A DNA stretch of 64,000 nucleotides from Coprinus comatus. Taxonomy: Eukaryota > Basidiomycota > Agaricomycetes > Agaricales > Agaricaceae. The notes beneath the pieces are model-generated. The model did not search any database and was not told the DNA's origin. It saw only the letters and a list, made by a program, of their open reading frames with translations. The DNA lies in the NCBI GenBank assembly GCA_034638255.1, contig JAWPGT010000001.1, forward strand, positions 558,001 to 622,000, in the 5' to 3' direction. Shown here piece after piece: positions 12,842-23,198 of the stretch (its first letter is position 1; every line of letters begins with the position of its first letter). A program made the position numbers and the translations under genes.

Positions 12842-14345
12842 TTAATCATTTGCAATCAAATGAGAGTCTTTACGAATGCCTTGTCGCGACATGACACCAT
12901 CTGCGTGTTCAAGAACGAGTTTGACTGCGAGAAAGGGATGTTAACAGTTTGTTTGCAATAATTAATAACATTGCCTCACCTTTATCGTTGAAGAGGTTTT
13001 GCTTAAGTTCAAATTCTTCCAAGGTTTGACGAAGTTGGTCTCTTTGACGACGTATTGTTTCATCAACGCGTTTAAGTTGTTCAGATTCTGACTTGAGATT
13101 ATCCAAGCCCTCTCGTACTTGGAGCTCTAGGTTTTCCAGGCCTTCTATCTGTTCAAGGTATATTGCTCTAATTTCTTCCCATTGCCGTCCTTGAAATGTA
13201 TATATTAGACATGCTGTTTGGCACACAATATTGTGTTGGTGGACGTACCAGAAGCTTGAGCGTCTCGTGCAGTTGAGGCGTATCGTGATACATGATTTTC
13301 TAATTCGGTATCATCTGCCCAAGAAACGGTTTTGGCGCCTAATTCACTCATACTTCCTCTTCTAATGCAGCTTCTTCTGCGGAAAAGTGATCCGGAAGCT
13401 GGTAATGCTTGTTCATCCCCAGAAGAAGACGGGGTGATTATGGCCGACTCGTTGGGAGGAGATTCTTTCGACGGCGGAGGAGGTGGGTCAGATATCACTG
13501 ATTCGGGTAGTTCGGGATCCCCTTTGTCTGATTCAGGAGCACCTAGTTCATCGTCAAGACCGAATACCGAACGTTGGCCACGGAGGAGAATAGGAAGTGG
13601 TGGAGGAGAAGTGACAAATTCTCTTGTAGATACCGGCTGTATTTGAGTTACGGGAAGAGATGTAGTTCGCTCTGGTTTGATTGCACGAGTAGCATTGATA
13701 AGAGCCTGTGCTTTACTGTAGAGTCCTGATTTAGAAGTTGAAGATTTAGGAAGTGTATTTGTTGTTGATCGTTGGAGGTTTGTTTTGGAGGACACGGGAG
13801 GAATGACTTTACTGGATGAAGGTAAGGAGGTTGGTTGTGGGCCAGGTGCCAGAGGTTTGAATTGACCGGCTGGAGGGGGTGCAGAGGCACGTCGGGCGGC
13901 TGCTGCATTAAATCGCTTATGCTGTTCTCTGAACCATTTTTCCATCTCCTTGACGCGAAAATCTGGCGGAGAAACATATGTTCGGAAAGACGCGATGGGT
14001 CTGGGACCTGGGGTGGCTTGCTTTACCAGCTTCTGGCACTTGCGAATCATGCGGTCCTTCAGGTGGCGTATTTCGAGAATTCGGTCCCAGGATATAGATT
14101 TTTTTGAGAGCTCATAGGACTCGAGCTTGAGGAGTTGTTCGTACATGGCAGCAGTTCCAGGCGGCAGGAGGACCTAGATGGACGGTCAGAAATGAACAAA
14201 AAGCGAAGAGGATGACAAGTGCCTTGAGTTCGTTGAGGGTATCTGTAGTCTGGATAAACCTCCATCCCGGTGGAGTATGTGGGTCGTATGGCTCAAGCTG
14301 GCCACGGACAGGACTTGCGCGGAGGTAGTCGAGAGGATTGTCCAT
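12842..14345 (-). CDS. hypothetical protein with central disorder and C-terminal coiled coil
   Basis: I do not recognise a named family. The ATG is at 14343-14345 (MDNPLDYLRASPVRGQLEPY). A short first exon joins through an intron (about 14176-14228) to LLPPGTAAMYEQLLKLESYE. The N-terminal 150 residues look folded, with a basic helical stretch (RILEIRHLKDRMIRKCQKL) and EMEKWFREQHKRFN. The middle (about 13300-13900) is Pro/Ser-rich and disordered. The last part is a predicted coiled coil (IYLEQIEGLENLELQVREGL and following heptads). A final intron (about 12909-12976) leads to a tail ending SHLIAND, stop at 12842. It converges on the CorA-like gene and diverges from PEX16. A scaffold or cytoskeletal adaptor is possible but unsupported. 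Confidence 0.6.
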
Positions 14346-14552
14346 GAGGAGGGAGCATTACATAGAAACAAGTTGAACCTGACAATTCGACGTTTTTGAC
14401 AAGATGTCCCACGGGTACAGTCCAAGGCTATTGATTCCCACGGCCCTCCAAGTACTAACCGGCCACAATCACATTTCAGCTCGTCGGCTTTCTCCGCTCT
14501 TCCCCCACACCTCAGCCCCAGCCCTCCCCATACCATCTCCTTCTCGTCGCCC

Positions 14553-15935
14553 ATGTCCTCGTCTCTCAGGAAATATGAATCATTCCTTATAAATAACATA
14601 TCTACTATCTCCAGCCTCGAGTCTTCCCTCAGATCCATCACATGGTTCCTCCCAGGCAGGTTCAAGGATGCTGAGCTTGCCTCGGAAGCTCGTTCGTGTT
14701 CTACTATGTCTTTTCTCCAAACTCTCCATTGAAATTACCCTCCATCCAGTCACTGCTTCACTGAATGTCATGAGTTTGTATCATGACACCGTCCTGACAA
14801 AGGTGGTTGAGAATAACCCGAAATACCATCCTCTTATACCCTCGTCTCTTCACACCCGATACACAAAGGCGTGGATGTCAAAGACTCCTCAGTACAAATG
14901 GGCTGCTCGCATACTCGAGATTCTCCGCTTCACTGAACTCGTGATCGAAATGGGCTTGCGTCGCAAGGTGTCCGAGAAAAACAAGTGGCGGGGAATCGTT
15001 ATTCTTGAAGCTATCAAGTAATACTATTTCTGCGCGACAAATACCAATCCTTGAACTTATACATGTTTACCTTTCTCAGGGCTGCCCTTCGTCTCCTCCT
15101 TCTGAAAGTGACCCACCGTCCATTGCTTTCTCCCCCTATTCCGGAACGTGATTTCGATCCCACCACTTTACCTCCTTCCAGTGTTGACTCCTCCCCGACG
15201 TTGGCACCATCTTCGCCCGCTTCTTCTCCTCCCGCTACGCCTGATCATCTAAAAAATAATTATACCTCCCTTCCTCTACACTCTCTTCTGACATCACCCG
15301 GCAATGGAGACGCCGCTCTCGAAGATTTCCTTCTTCCAAAAGCTTTGACTACATCTTCTGTAAAGCCATCTCTATCGCTCATCAAACCCTTATCTTCCCC
15401 CCAGGAATGGCTGGCGGAAATTTTATATATAATCCGGCCGTTTGTATATTGTACGACCATTTGTCTTTCCATCCGCAGAGCACTGATATATTGCCATTTT
15501 AGCTTCTCTGTTGGCCATTGAACGACGCAATAAACAACCTTCAAACCGAGCTCTATTGGCTGCACTTGCTTTGGAATTCATTTCCCGCAATTTGAGAAGA
15601 GCACCCCCGCCATCAGCTCTGCTAGAAAGATCTGAATATGCTAGGAGGGATAAGGATATGCTATGGTACCTTCTCCGTGGTTCAATCTGGGAAACCTATA
15701 CTAGGTTCGTGTTGTCTTTAGATCATGATATAATCACACACTCAGCGTATTGTTTTCAGGCCTAAACTGGAGTCCTTTGTGACTAGCGCTTCACGCGCAC
15801 CGTTACTGGGACTATTTGGTCTCTTCGTGAAGGAATGGATTCCCCTCATTGATGAATATTATTATTGTATGCGCTTCTCTTACTCCCTTTGTACTAGTGT
15901 CTCACTGAAATTGGTACACAGATACTGCTCCTTAA
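14553..15935 (+). CDS. PEX16: peroxisomal membrane protein PEX16
   Basis: PEX16 is an integral peroxisomal/ER membrane protein that helps insert peroxisomal membrane proteins with PEX3 and PEX19. ATG 14553 gives MSSSLRKYESFLINNISTIS then RSITWFLPGRFKDAELASEA, the typical N-terminus. Later exons give SLYHDTVLTKVVENNPKYH, RYTKAWMSKTPQYKWAARIL, RFTELVIEMGLRRK, ALRLLLLKVTHRPLLSPPIP, a Ser/Pro-rich insert, WLAEILYIIRPFVY, LLAALALEFISRNLRR, RRDKDMLWYLLRGSIWE and a C-terminal hydrophobic segment. The ending DEYYYYTAP uses an intron at about 15869-15921, stop TAA 15933-15935. The ATG at 14404 opens a different frame without PEX16 similarity and was not used. Confidence 0.9.
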
Positions 15936-16261
15936 CTTTCTTTTTTTCACCCTGCTACTTGGGCATCTAGGTTTTGGGTACATGTCTGTGTATTGTAATA
16001 TTTCGCGCTTCTAATAGGCGATCTACAACTCGGATTTGCCCCTCCTTCAGAATGTATTGTGCTGGCGGGTTTAATTCGACCCCCGAAAATCTCGCCCGCC
16101 ACTCATTAGTTCATCACCACATCAACGTTTCAACCAGTTACTTTTAGCTACCCCCAAGACAGCATGTGATAGAATACTGCTATCCTAGGTCGAGGTTGGA
16201 CAAGTGCCATCTCCCTGTTGAATCCTTTAAATAGCGAAGCACCCCACATCTCTCAAGCATT
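15936..16261. other. intergenic region PEX16 / cupin gene
   Basis: About 325 bp with the PEX16 3' end and the cupin promoter. A weak A/T-rich TTTAAATA element lies near 16227, some 35 bp before the cupin ATG. No ORF or RNA gene is visible. Confidence 0.4.
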
Positions 16262-17045
16262 ATGTCTGACCCGTCCTTCGCACTGCTCCCCCCATTTCGA
16301 CGTGTCGTCACTACTCATGATTCCCAGGGCAATTCCATAGTCGCTGATGATACCTCATTGCTACCTGAGGTATGGCTCCCCTGCTCATCTTTAAGAAAAA
16401 CTCGTTTGCTCATCCGTTTGGCTGAAGCCTATGGTGGCGGTCTCGGGCGCTCAAGCAACAGTAATTTGGACTACTACAGACGGACTGCCTGTTAAAGACA
16501 GCAATCAAACGTGTGCACACACTTTCAAGCACAAAAACTTTATCTACCCTCAATAAACATCTTTTCAGTGACGACGGAGCCAAGCGAGTCATTGATGATT
16601 CAAACAACTTTGGGCTTCTTCCTCCCACAGGCACAAGCCTTCGTATGACAGATTTGCCACCTGGTGCTATTACCCCAATGGTGTGTATTTGATTCCTCTT
16701 CTCACCGCTGCCGAATTTTGACGGGGGCAATGGTTAGCATCGCACCACTTCCTTGGACCATAACATCTTGAGTATGACATCCGCAAATACCATGGTTCAA
16801 AAAAAAATTCTCATATCCTTTTAGTCTCAGGAGAGCTTATCCTAATTACTGATGATGGTGTCGAGACGCACTTGAAGAATCCGGGGGATACCGTCGTACA
16901 ACGAGGGACTATGCACGCATGGAGAAACCCTTCTCCTGAGAAACCTACCAGATGGATATCTGTGCTAATCGCGGCGGAAGCGGCGCTGGTTAATGGCAAT
17001 TCGTTGGATCCATCATTTATTCCTACCGAACCACGTGCCCAGTGA
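16262..17045 (+). CDS. cupin-domain protein
   Basis: This is a small protein with a single cupin (double-stranded beta-helix) domain. The first exon starts MSDPSFALLPPFRRVVTTHD, with HDSQGNSIVADDTSLLPEV, a pattern seen in fungal cupin_2 proteins. Later exons read GLLPPTGTSLRMTDLPPGA, SGELILITDDGVETHLKNPG and DTVVQRGTMHAWRNPS. The GD..Q.GT.H.W run is the second cupin motif, with His as a likely metal ligand. The ending is PTEPRAQ, stop TGA 17043-17045. Introns lie near 16370-16460, 16500-16565 and 16680-16815. Members of this group are annotated as cupin-domain oxidoreductases or isomerases near catabolic enzymes; the substrate cannot be read from the sequence. It converges on the SDR gene, 99 bp away. 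Confidence 0.72.
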
Positions 17046-17144
17046 TACAGTCATCCACTAACGGTTGTCCACGGCCCGGTGAATACTTATATAACCAAGT
17101 TGTTATGTTGCTAATGCTATTCCTATTCGGATGTGAATTTGAAT

Positions 17145-18204
17145 CTACTGAAGGTTTACGAACAAGCCACCATCTACAAGGAGTGATGCTCCCGTTACAT
17201 ATTTTGCTAAGTCACTAGCTAGAAAAACCACTGGTCCGGCGATATCATCAGGAGCTGCAAACTGTTATGACACCCAAAAATCAATCTAACTAATACAAGG
17301 ACTTACCTCCAAGCCTCTTAAGAGCGGTGCGTTGGATCATGTTTTCCCGTTTGGTTTCATCAGAAAGGTCCTCTTTGTTAATATCTGTTGCGATGGTTCC
17401 AGGGAGAATGGCATTGGCACGAATACCGTATTTTCCAAGTGCCACTGCACAACTCTGCATCAATGAAAGGATCCCAGCCTTTGTTGGAGTGTAATGACTG
17501 ACAGTTCCGTTTCAATCATTCCAGAGTGACGAAGACCAAACTCTTGGGCGGTTACCACTTACCATTGAAACTCCCCTCCCACCAATGCCGATATTGAAGA
17601 TATACCAATAATAGAACCACCTTGAGGAACTTGTATTTTCATCTGATTTGCAACGGCTGTGAGATAAATGAGTCTTCTGACGTCATTTTGTTTTGCCTTA
17701 GCCATGACATACCTTGCACGACATAGAAGGAACCATCCAGGTTGACCTGTCTGGTTTTTTCCCAAGTGGCGTGTGGCATCGTAAGAAATTCCGCGAAGGG
17801 GCATATACCGGCATTGGACACCAAGACGTCGATGCGACCGAATACCGATATGCCCGCGTTTACAATCTGATAATACTCCCGTCAACAAACTTTTAAAACT
17901 GATATACAATAGTAATTTCTTGCCTTTGCCGAGGTTGTTGGGTCTCCAATGTCTCCATATACGGTAACTATCTTTATACTCGGATACAATGTAGAAAGCT
18001 GATGTTGAAGGCCCTGTATCTCAGATTCTACTTCAAAATGATGCAATACTAGCCCAGAGGCCCCATATTTTGCGAACTCAAAAGCACTGACAATATTAGA
18101 TTCAGGGCTACAAGCACTCCAAATGAAATTGTGATTTACCATGCTCTTCCTATGCCTCTCGATGAACCAGTGATACAAACAATCTTATCCGTGACCAGGC
18201 TCAT
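17145..18204 (-). CDS. LRA1: short-chain dehydrogenase, L-rhamnose-1-dehydrogenase-like
   Basis: This is a classical SDR that most resembles fungal NAD(P)-dependent L-rhamnose 1-dehydrogenase, which oxidises L-rhamnose to the lactone in the non-phosphorylated pathway. ATG 18202-18204 gives the cofactor motif [11 protein letters not shown] (TGxxxGxG). Then come [30 protein letters not shown] (NAG), [17 protein letters not shown] and the catalytic Ser region [19 protein letters not shown]. The active-site YTPTK follows, then [34 protein letters not shown] and the C-terminus [18 protein letters not shown]. The stop is at 17145. Introns fall near 18105-18155, 17895-17935, 17700-17740, 17500-17564 and 17260-17306. 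No other LRA pathway genes are in the window. It is divergent from the KARI-like gene, sharing 272 bp upstream. The SDR assignment is certain; substrate is by similarity. Confidence 0.8.
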
Positions 18205-18255
18205 AAGTAGTTCTGGAGGTTCTTAGTTTCACCGTGTCCGAAACTGTTTTCCACG

Positions 18256-18263
18256 TATATATA
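18256..18263. promoter_or_regulatory. TATATATA element in divergent promoter
   Basis: A palindromic TATATATA lies about 52 bp upstream of the SDR start codon and about 215 bp upstream of the KARI-like start. Its position suits a core promoter element for the SDR gene. No experimental support is available. Confidence 0.35.
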
Positions 18264-18476
18264 CCACACAGACGGGGCAACAACATCACACGCAAGGGTC
18301 TACCGGCTCGGAATAGGGAAGAAGTCACGCTTGCGCGGCCCGCTGGCCAGTGACCAGCTTTTCCCTCATGACCAAGCTGACATAGAAGAGTTTCTTATCT
18401 GGGACGTATATCTAGGAGGCATCCATGCACGGAATGCCAGAACCATCTTTTTTGTCTCTAGTGACGGATTTGTGTA

Positions 18477-19974
18477 ATGCCTTCAGCAAAAATGTATGTG
18501 GTAATATTGCATGGTGAATGATTGATGCTTATGTTTTTGAGCAGCTACTACGACTCAGATGCCGATCTAGGGCTTCTACAGGACAAACAGATTGTCTTCT
18601 TAGGGTGTGTAAATTGTGTTCTCACACGCACTGTAAACAGTGGGACGGTGTTATTAGGTTTGGAAACCAAGGGGCAGCACAAGCACAAAACCTTAGGGAT
18701 TCTGGGATTCCAAACGAAAAAATACTCGTTGCTAACCGCGCAGATTCCTATGCAGAAGACGCCAGGGCAAAAGGTTTTGTTGTTGAGCACAATTTTGTAA
18801 AAGCGGCAGCGGTGGCGGATGGTAACTGAATCATCTTCTCCTAAGCTCTGAATTTGATGTCTTTGTACAGTTTTATTCATCCTCATTCCTGACCAAGTTC
18901 AACCTGGTGTCTTTAATCCCCTATCTCCCCATTTGAAAGAAAATGCTACGATTGTTGTGGCCAGCGGCTATAATGTCCTCTTCAAACACTTGAACTTCCA
19001 ACCTAAGCAAAATGTTGTAATGGTTGCACCTAGGTAGGGCCTTTGACTGCAATGAAATCGGGTTGATTCATCTCCCGCATAGGATGATTGGGTCTTCTGT
19101 TCGATCGTTGTATCAGAAGGGTAAAGGATTTCCCTGCTTTGTGTCCGTCGAGCAAGATGGAACCGGAGACGCTCTCGCAGTTGCGCTTGCTGTGTCGAAA
19201 GTCATCGGAGCGACCAAGGCTGGAGCTATCGCATCTTCTGCTCGTGAAGAAACAATGATGGATCTATTGGCTGGTAAGATCATTATTCTTTCGGCACTCG
19301 AACTATGCTAATTGAGCACGTGTAGAGCAAGCACTCTGGCCTAATATTATCATGCTTTTCAGGTGGGTATATTCTACGACACGAAATAGATACCGTATTT
19401 TATTGATTCTGTCGATTATCAGAGAGGCATTCAATGTTCTCCAGAAAGCAGGGTGCTCAGATGAAGCCTTATGTTATGAGATGTCAGTGGTGTCATTTAT
19501 GAAAGGCTATAGCTGCTGATACCGGCATCAGGTGGATGTCAAAAGAGCCCGCAGAAATATTCGAGAGGGCTGCCGATGATGGGTTTATCACCCAGGTCAG
19601 TAATATCATCACCTACAAGCCAACTAAATTGCTTATCTTTATAATAGCTTAAGCATCATTCCTCTGTATCGCAATACGGACAGCTGAATGGAGCTTTGGC
19701 ACTAGACGGGGTCGCTGCTAGGGAGCACTTTGAACACATCTTGAACAACCAGGTTTGTTCTCTGATAAAATTTTTGAAACCAGGAATTAATTTATACCTG
19801 AACTCTTAGATTTTGAACGGAAAATTTGCCAAGGAATTCATGACATTAGAGGCTGATCTTGAGAAGGAAGGTGACGCAAATCCATTGAACGAGTTATACC
19901 GTAAAACAGAAGAAACCGAACTTGCTCAAGCGGAGAAGAGGGTTAGAGCTCGTCTTGCCGGTCTTTTGCAATGA
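18477..19974 (+). CDS. ketol-acid reductoisomerase-like NADPH-dependent protein
   Basis: It has the full two-domain layout of acetohydroxyacid (ketol-acid) reductoisomerase, the second enzyme of branched-chain amino acid synthesis. It lacks a mitochondrial presequence and looks like the short bacterial type. A mini-exon MPSAKI (ATG 18477, donor 18494) joins YYDSDADLGLLQDKQIVFLG. The Rossmann motif is GFGNQGAAQAQNLRDSG, followed by VLFILIPDQVQPGVFNPLSP. The region that should read A-H-G-F-N reads ASGYN, and APKGPGH reads APRMIGS. The metal site DLLAEQ (Asp, Glu) is kept, whereas the family ExxxE reads YEMWMS. The C-terminal knot domain has SSVSQYGQL. The tail is EKRVRARLAGLLQ, stop 19972-19974. 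Substitutions at catalytic His/Lys positions make a distinct reaction or a dead enzyme plausible. The canonical mitochondrial ILV5 is not in this window. Confidence 0.78.
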
Positions 19975-20220
19975 GGAAAGAAAGAGTTCATTGATTTTGA
20001 TTTTTCTTTGAACAGAGACACATATGTCTATACTTTTTTTATGAAGTATGTATGTAGATCATTATTTAAAGCATAACAGCAGTTGTTTGAGCCAAGTTGA
20101 GAACACAGGAGCACTCAAAGAGCACGTGCTTACGGAAAGCAAACAGGGACAACGTCCTTGCTCTGACTTTTTCCCATCATCTGACATTACACAAGACCAG
20201 AACCAATACGACAACCAGCA

Positions 20221-22516
20221 ATGTCTACAAGAGTGGAGAATGATAAATCTCCGGAATATAGATCGTAAGAGATTATCTTTGAACCATTTAAGCATTTTGT
20301 ATTGAATGGTAGTTAGGCATTCCACTGATACCTTGAGGACAAGGCGTTCTCAGCGTTCAACTTCACAGGATAAGGACAGGAAAGACAGACGCAGAGACCA
20401 CGGTGAAGATGACAAGAGGGGGAAAAGTCAAAGTAGAGATACCAGGGACAGATCTCGGGACAGACATAGAGATAGGGATAGGGAACGCGAAAGAGAAAGA
20501 GACAGGCGTCGTGAACGAGATGGAGACAGGCACCATCGTAGTGCAAGAGGTCATAGTCGTCACTTTGATCGTGATAGGGAGCGGGAGCGGGACAGAGACA
20601 GAGAAGACAGAAGGCGAAAACGCGACGAAAATGATGAGCCTGATGGTGAAGAACGTGCCAAGAGGAGGAAATCCGAAGACCCTCTCCTTGAGGAAAAAAA
20701 TGGCGGTTCTGTTCACAGCCCACGTTCAAGTCGTGCAGACCGCTCTACCGAACGAAGAGCTGGAGGCGGAGGTAGGACTCCTCTCGATCCTCGAGACGAA
20801 TTCGATGATCCACCCAGATATCGAAGAGAACGGGAACACCGGCGTCGAGATGGCAGGCGCCCAGATGATGACAATTATAGGAACCCTCGTAATCGTACAA
20901 AAAGCCCAGTGCCTCCTCCAAAGTGCGTAACGAATGTACATCACTTTCATGCGCCTTGACTGACCATATTCTCTAGACGCCTTTCTCCATCTTATGAAGG
21001 TGGCGAGGACTACAATCCCGACGAACCTAAAGAAGATGACTCCGAAGCTCGCTCAGTATTTGTCTCTCAACTTGCAGCTCGATTAACAGCGCGGGACTTA
21101 GGCTATTTCTTTGAAGATAAACTTGGAGAAAACACAGTCATGGACGCCCGAATTGTTACTGATAGATTGTCTCGCAGGTCAAAGGGGTACGTGGTTCAAT
21201 AATATCAATCAGGGTCATGGTGACTCAATTATTTACAGTATTGGTTATGTTGAATTCCGCACTATTGACCTCGTAGAAAAGGCCATTGCTTTGACTGGAA
21301 CAGTTGTCATGGGTTTGCCTATCATGGTACAGCTCACAGAAGCTGAGAGGAATAAAACACACGCAGGTGATGGGTATGTTTGATGATGTACTCTAATCTA
21401 TACTCGTTTGCTAATGCTTATATGTAGAAGCATCAATTTACCTCCTGGTGTCAGCGCACCCCACGGTGCTAGGTGAGTTGAGTTTAAAGGTCTTTCGTTC
21501 ACCATTCTGATCATTGCTTTTTAGTCTTTACGTTGGTTCACTCCACTTCAACCTCACGGAATCGGATATCAAACAGGTCTTTGAAGTATTTGGTGAACTA
21601 GAGTTTGTTGATCTACACAGGGACCCTATGACGGGACGCAGCAAAGGATACGCTTTTGTCCAGTCAGCGTTCACGGCCTATATCTGTCTCGCGGTATAAT
21701 GCTAAAATACTATGCAGGTATAAGAGAGCCGAAGATGCAAGAATGGCGCTTCAACAGATGGAAGGTTTCGAGTTAGCTGGTCGCACGGTAAGGATGCTCT
21801 TTTTTTATAATACTTGCCTCTTACCAATGCAATAAAGCTCCATGTCAACACTGTACACGAGAAGGGGACTGCCAAATATACCCAGCAAGATTTACTCGAC
21901 GACTCCGGAGGTAAGGAAGAATGATCTATGGTCAACCAACGGCTGACATTGATACACACTGTATTCTAGGCGGTAACTTGAATGCTGCATCACGCCAAGC
22001 ACTAATGCAAAAACTTGCTAGGACCGACCAACCCGCTCCTCGACTAGAAACTGTGTAAGTCTTCAGACCAACATTAAAAAACGTGATATTAACCCCCCCT
22101 CAGTCAAAAACCAAACATTCCGCAGTCTATGCAATCCCACTCGGTTCTCCTCAAAAACATGTTCAATCCTGATGAGTAAATGACCTCGTTAGTTTATGAC
22201 GACACAAGACTGACCGTTCTTTTAGAGAAACTGAGAAAGACTGGGACAAAGATCTTGGTGAGGATGTCAAAGGCGAGTGTGAGAGCAAGTACGGCAAGGT
22301 CGAAGCCATCAAAGTGGAACGGGATTCTCAGGTAATGACCATTTTCTCATTTTAGGAACATGTGTACTGACTTGGGTGTAGGGAGAGATTTACGTTAAAT
22401 TTGATTCAATTGATTCCGCTAAAGCAGCCATCCAATCTCTTAATGGCCGATGGTTTGGAGGTCGTCAAGTTTCAGCTGTATTCATTTCCGATGCCATCAT
22501 GCAAGCTCACCAGTAA
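20221..22516 (+). CDS. rsd1: RBM39/Rsd1-type splicing factor (RS domain plus RRMs)
   Basis: This is a nuclear RNA-binding protein of the RBM39 (CAPER)/Rsd1 family, which bridges U2 snRNP and other spliceosome components. ATG 20221 (MSTRVENDKSPEYRS) is followed by a long RS/RD/RE-rich domain (about 20330-20930). RRM1 follows, with RSVFVSQLAARLTARDLGYF, then GYVEFRTIDLVEKAIAL. A linker SINLPPGVSAPHGA precedes RRM2: SLYVGSLHFNLTESDIKQVF, FGELEFVDLHRDPMTGRSKG (RNP1 KGYAFVQ) and EDARMALQQMEGFELAGR. The C-terminal UHM-like RRM has SHSVLLKNMFNPDEE, DWDKDLGEDVKGECESKYG, GEIYVKFDSIDSAKAAIQSL and NGRWFGGRQVSAVF. The last motif resembles the R-x-F peptide-binding UHM motif. The stop is TAA 22514-22516. 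The domain order matches the family throughout. Confidence 0.9.
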
Positions 22517-22892
22517 ACATCTACAAGATGAGAGGTGTCGATGAATCATTTGTACTGCTGAACTATGGTGTCAAACAGATTACCTTGTCTCTGGACTCGA
22601 AAATGTGAAGAGACCTTTATGCTATTGTCCTCATTTTTATTACAGATTTCACAATAATCCTCCTGATAATGGGTTCAAATAGGCATGTTTTATTATTGTC
22701 GTTTGTTGGACTTATTTCGGCCTGTTACCTGAATCTTTTGTGTTAGATTAACGAAAATCAATAGAGAGGCATGACGATCTTCTGATTGTTTCCCTCCTCT
22801 CGATCTGACATGTGTATCTCTGTATCTGTACTTCCAAATCCTTGTTCTTGCTGACTGCACGATCCAGAAGATTATGTTCTTTCTCCTCAAGA
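22517..22892. other. intergenic region, convergent 3' ends
   Basis: About 375 bp between the ends of the splicing-factor gene (+) and the small membrane-protein gene (-). The minus-strand frames here overlap the real small gene in the wrong frame (coiled-coil-like LEEKEHNLLDRAVSKNKDLE). I think they are read-through of its 3'UTR. Nothing else was seen. Confidence 0.4.
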
Positions 22893-23141
22893 TTAATACA
22901 TATACCGGAACTGCGGGGAGCCCGGGCCTGCTGCAAGGCTCTCTGTCTTGATATCTTGCGGCTTGATCTTGACACCTTGTACTCTATCTCTTCTTCTGTT
23001 CTCCAGTCGCATCCAAATCCCCAAACTAAAGTATCAACAGGTTAGTATATACATGAGCACATAGTCTATCCTCTCGAACACTCACCCAGCGACCGACATG
23101 AAGCAAACCGCTCCCGAGACAGCTATACTAACATAAGACAT
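22893..23141 (-). CDS. 62-residue single-pass membrane protein
   Basis: This is a two-exon small gene. Exon 1 (23086-23141) starts MSYVSIAVSGAVCFMSVAG, a hydrophobic N-terminal helix. The intron at 23026-23085 has GTGAG and TTTAG ends. Exon 2 continues LGIWMRLENRRRDRVQGVKI and ends GPGSPQFRYMY, stop at 22893. The layout is one TM helix then a basic segment (RLENRRRDR), as in small mitochondrial or ER proteins such as respiratory-complex assembly factors. I cannot name the family. Support comes from a clean intron that joins two compatible frames and from a positive-outside pattern after the helix. It lies 57 bp downstream of the MFS gene on the same strand. Confidence 0.55.
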
Positions 23142-23198
23142 GACAATGATTCTACAGGCAAACATAACACACCCGATGTCACTAGTGCTGTCAGGAAA

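Noticed and set aside
20313..20930. Long frames on both strands over the RS domain
   Set aside because: Low-complexity shadow of the arginine/serine-rich coding sequence of the splicing factor.
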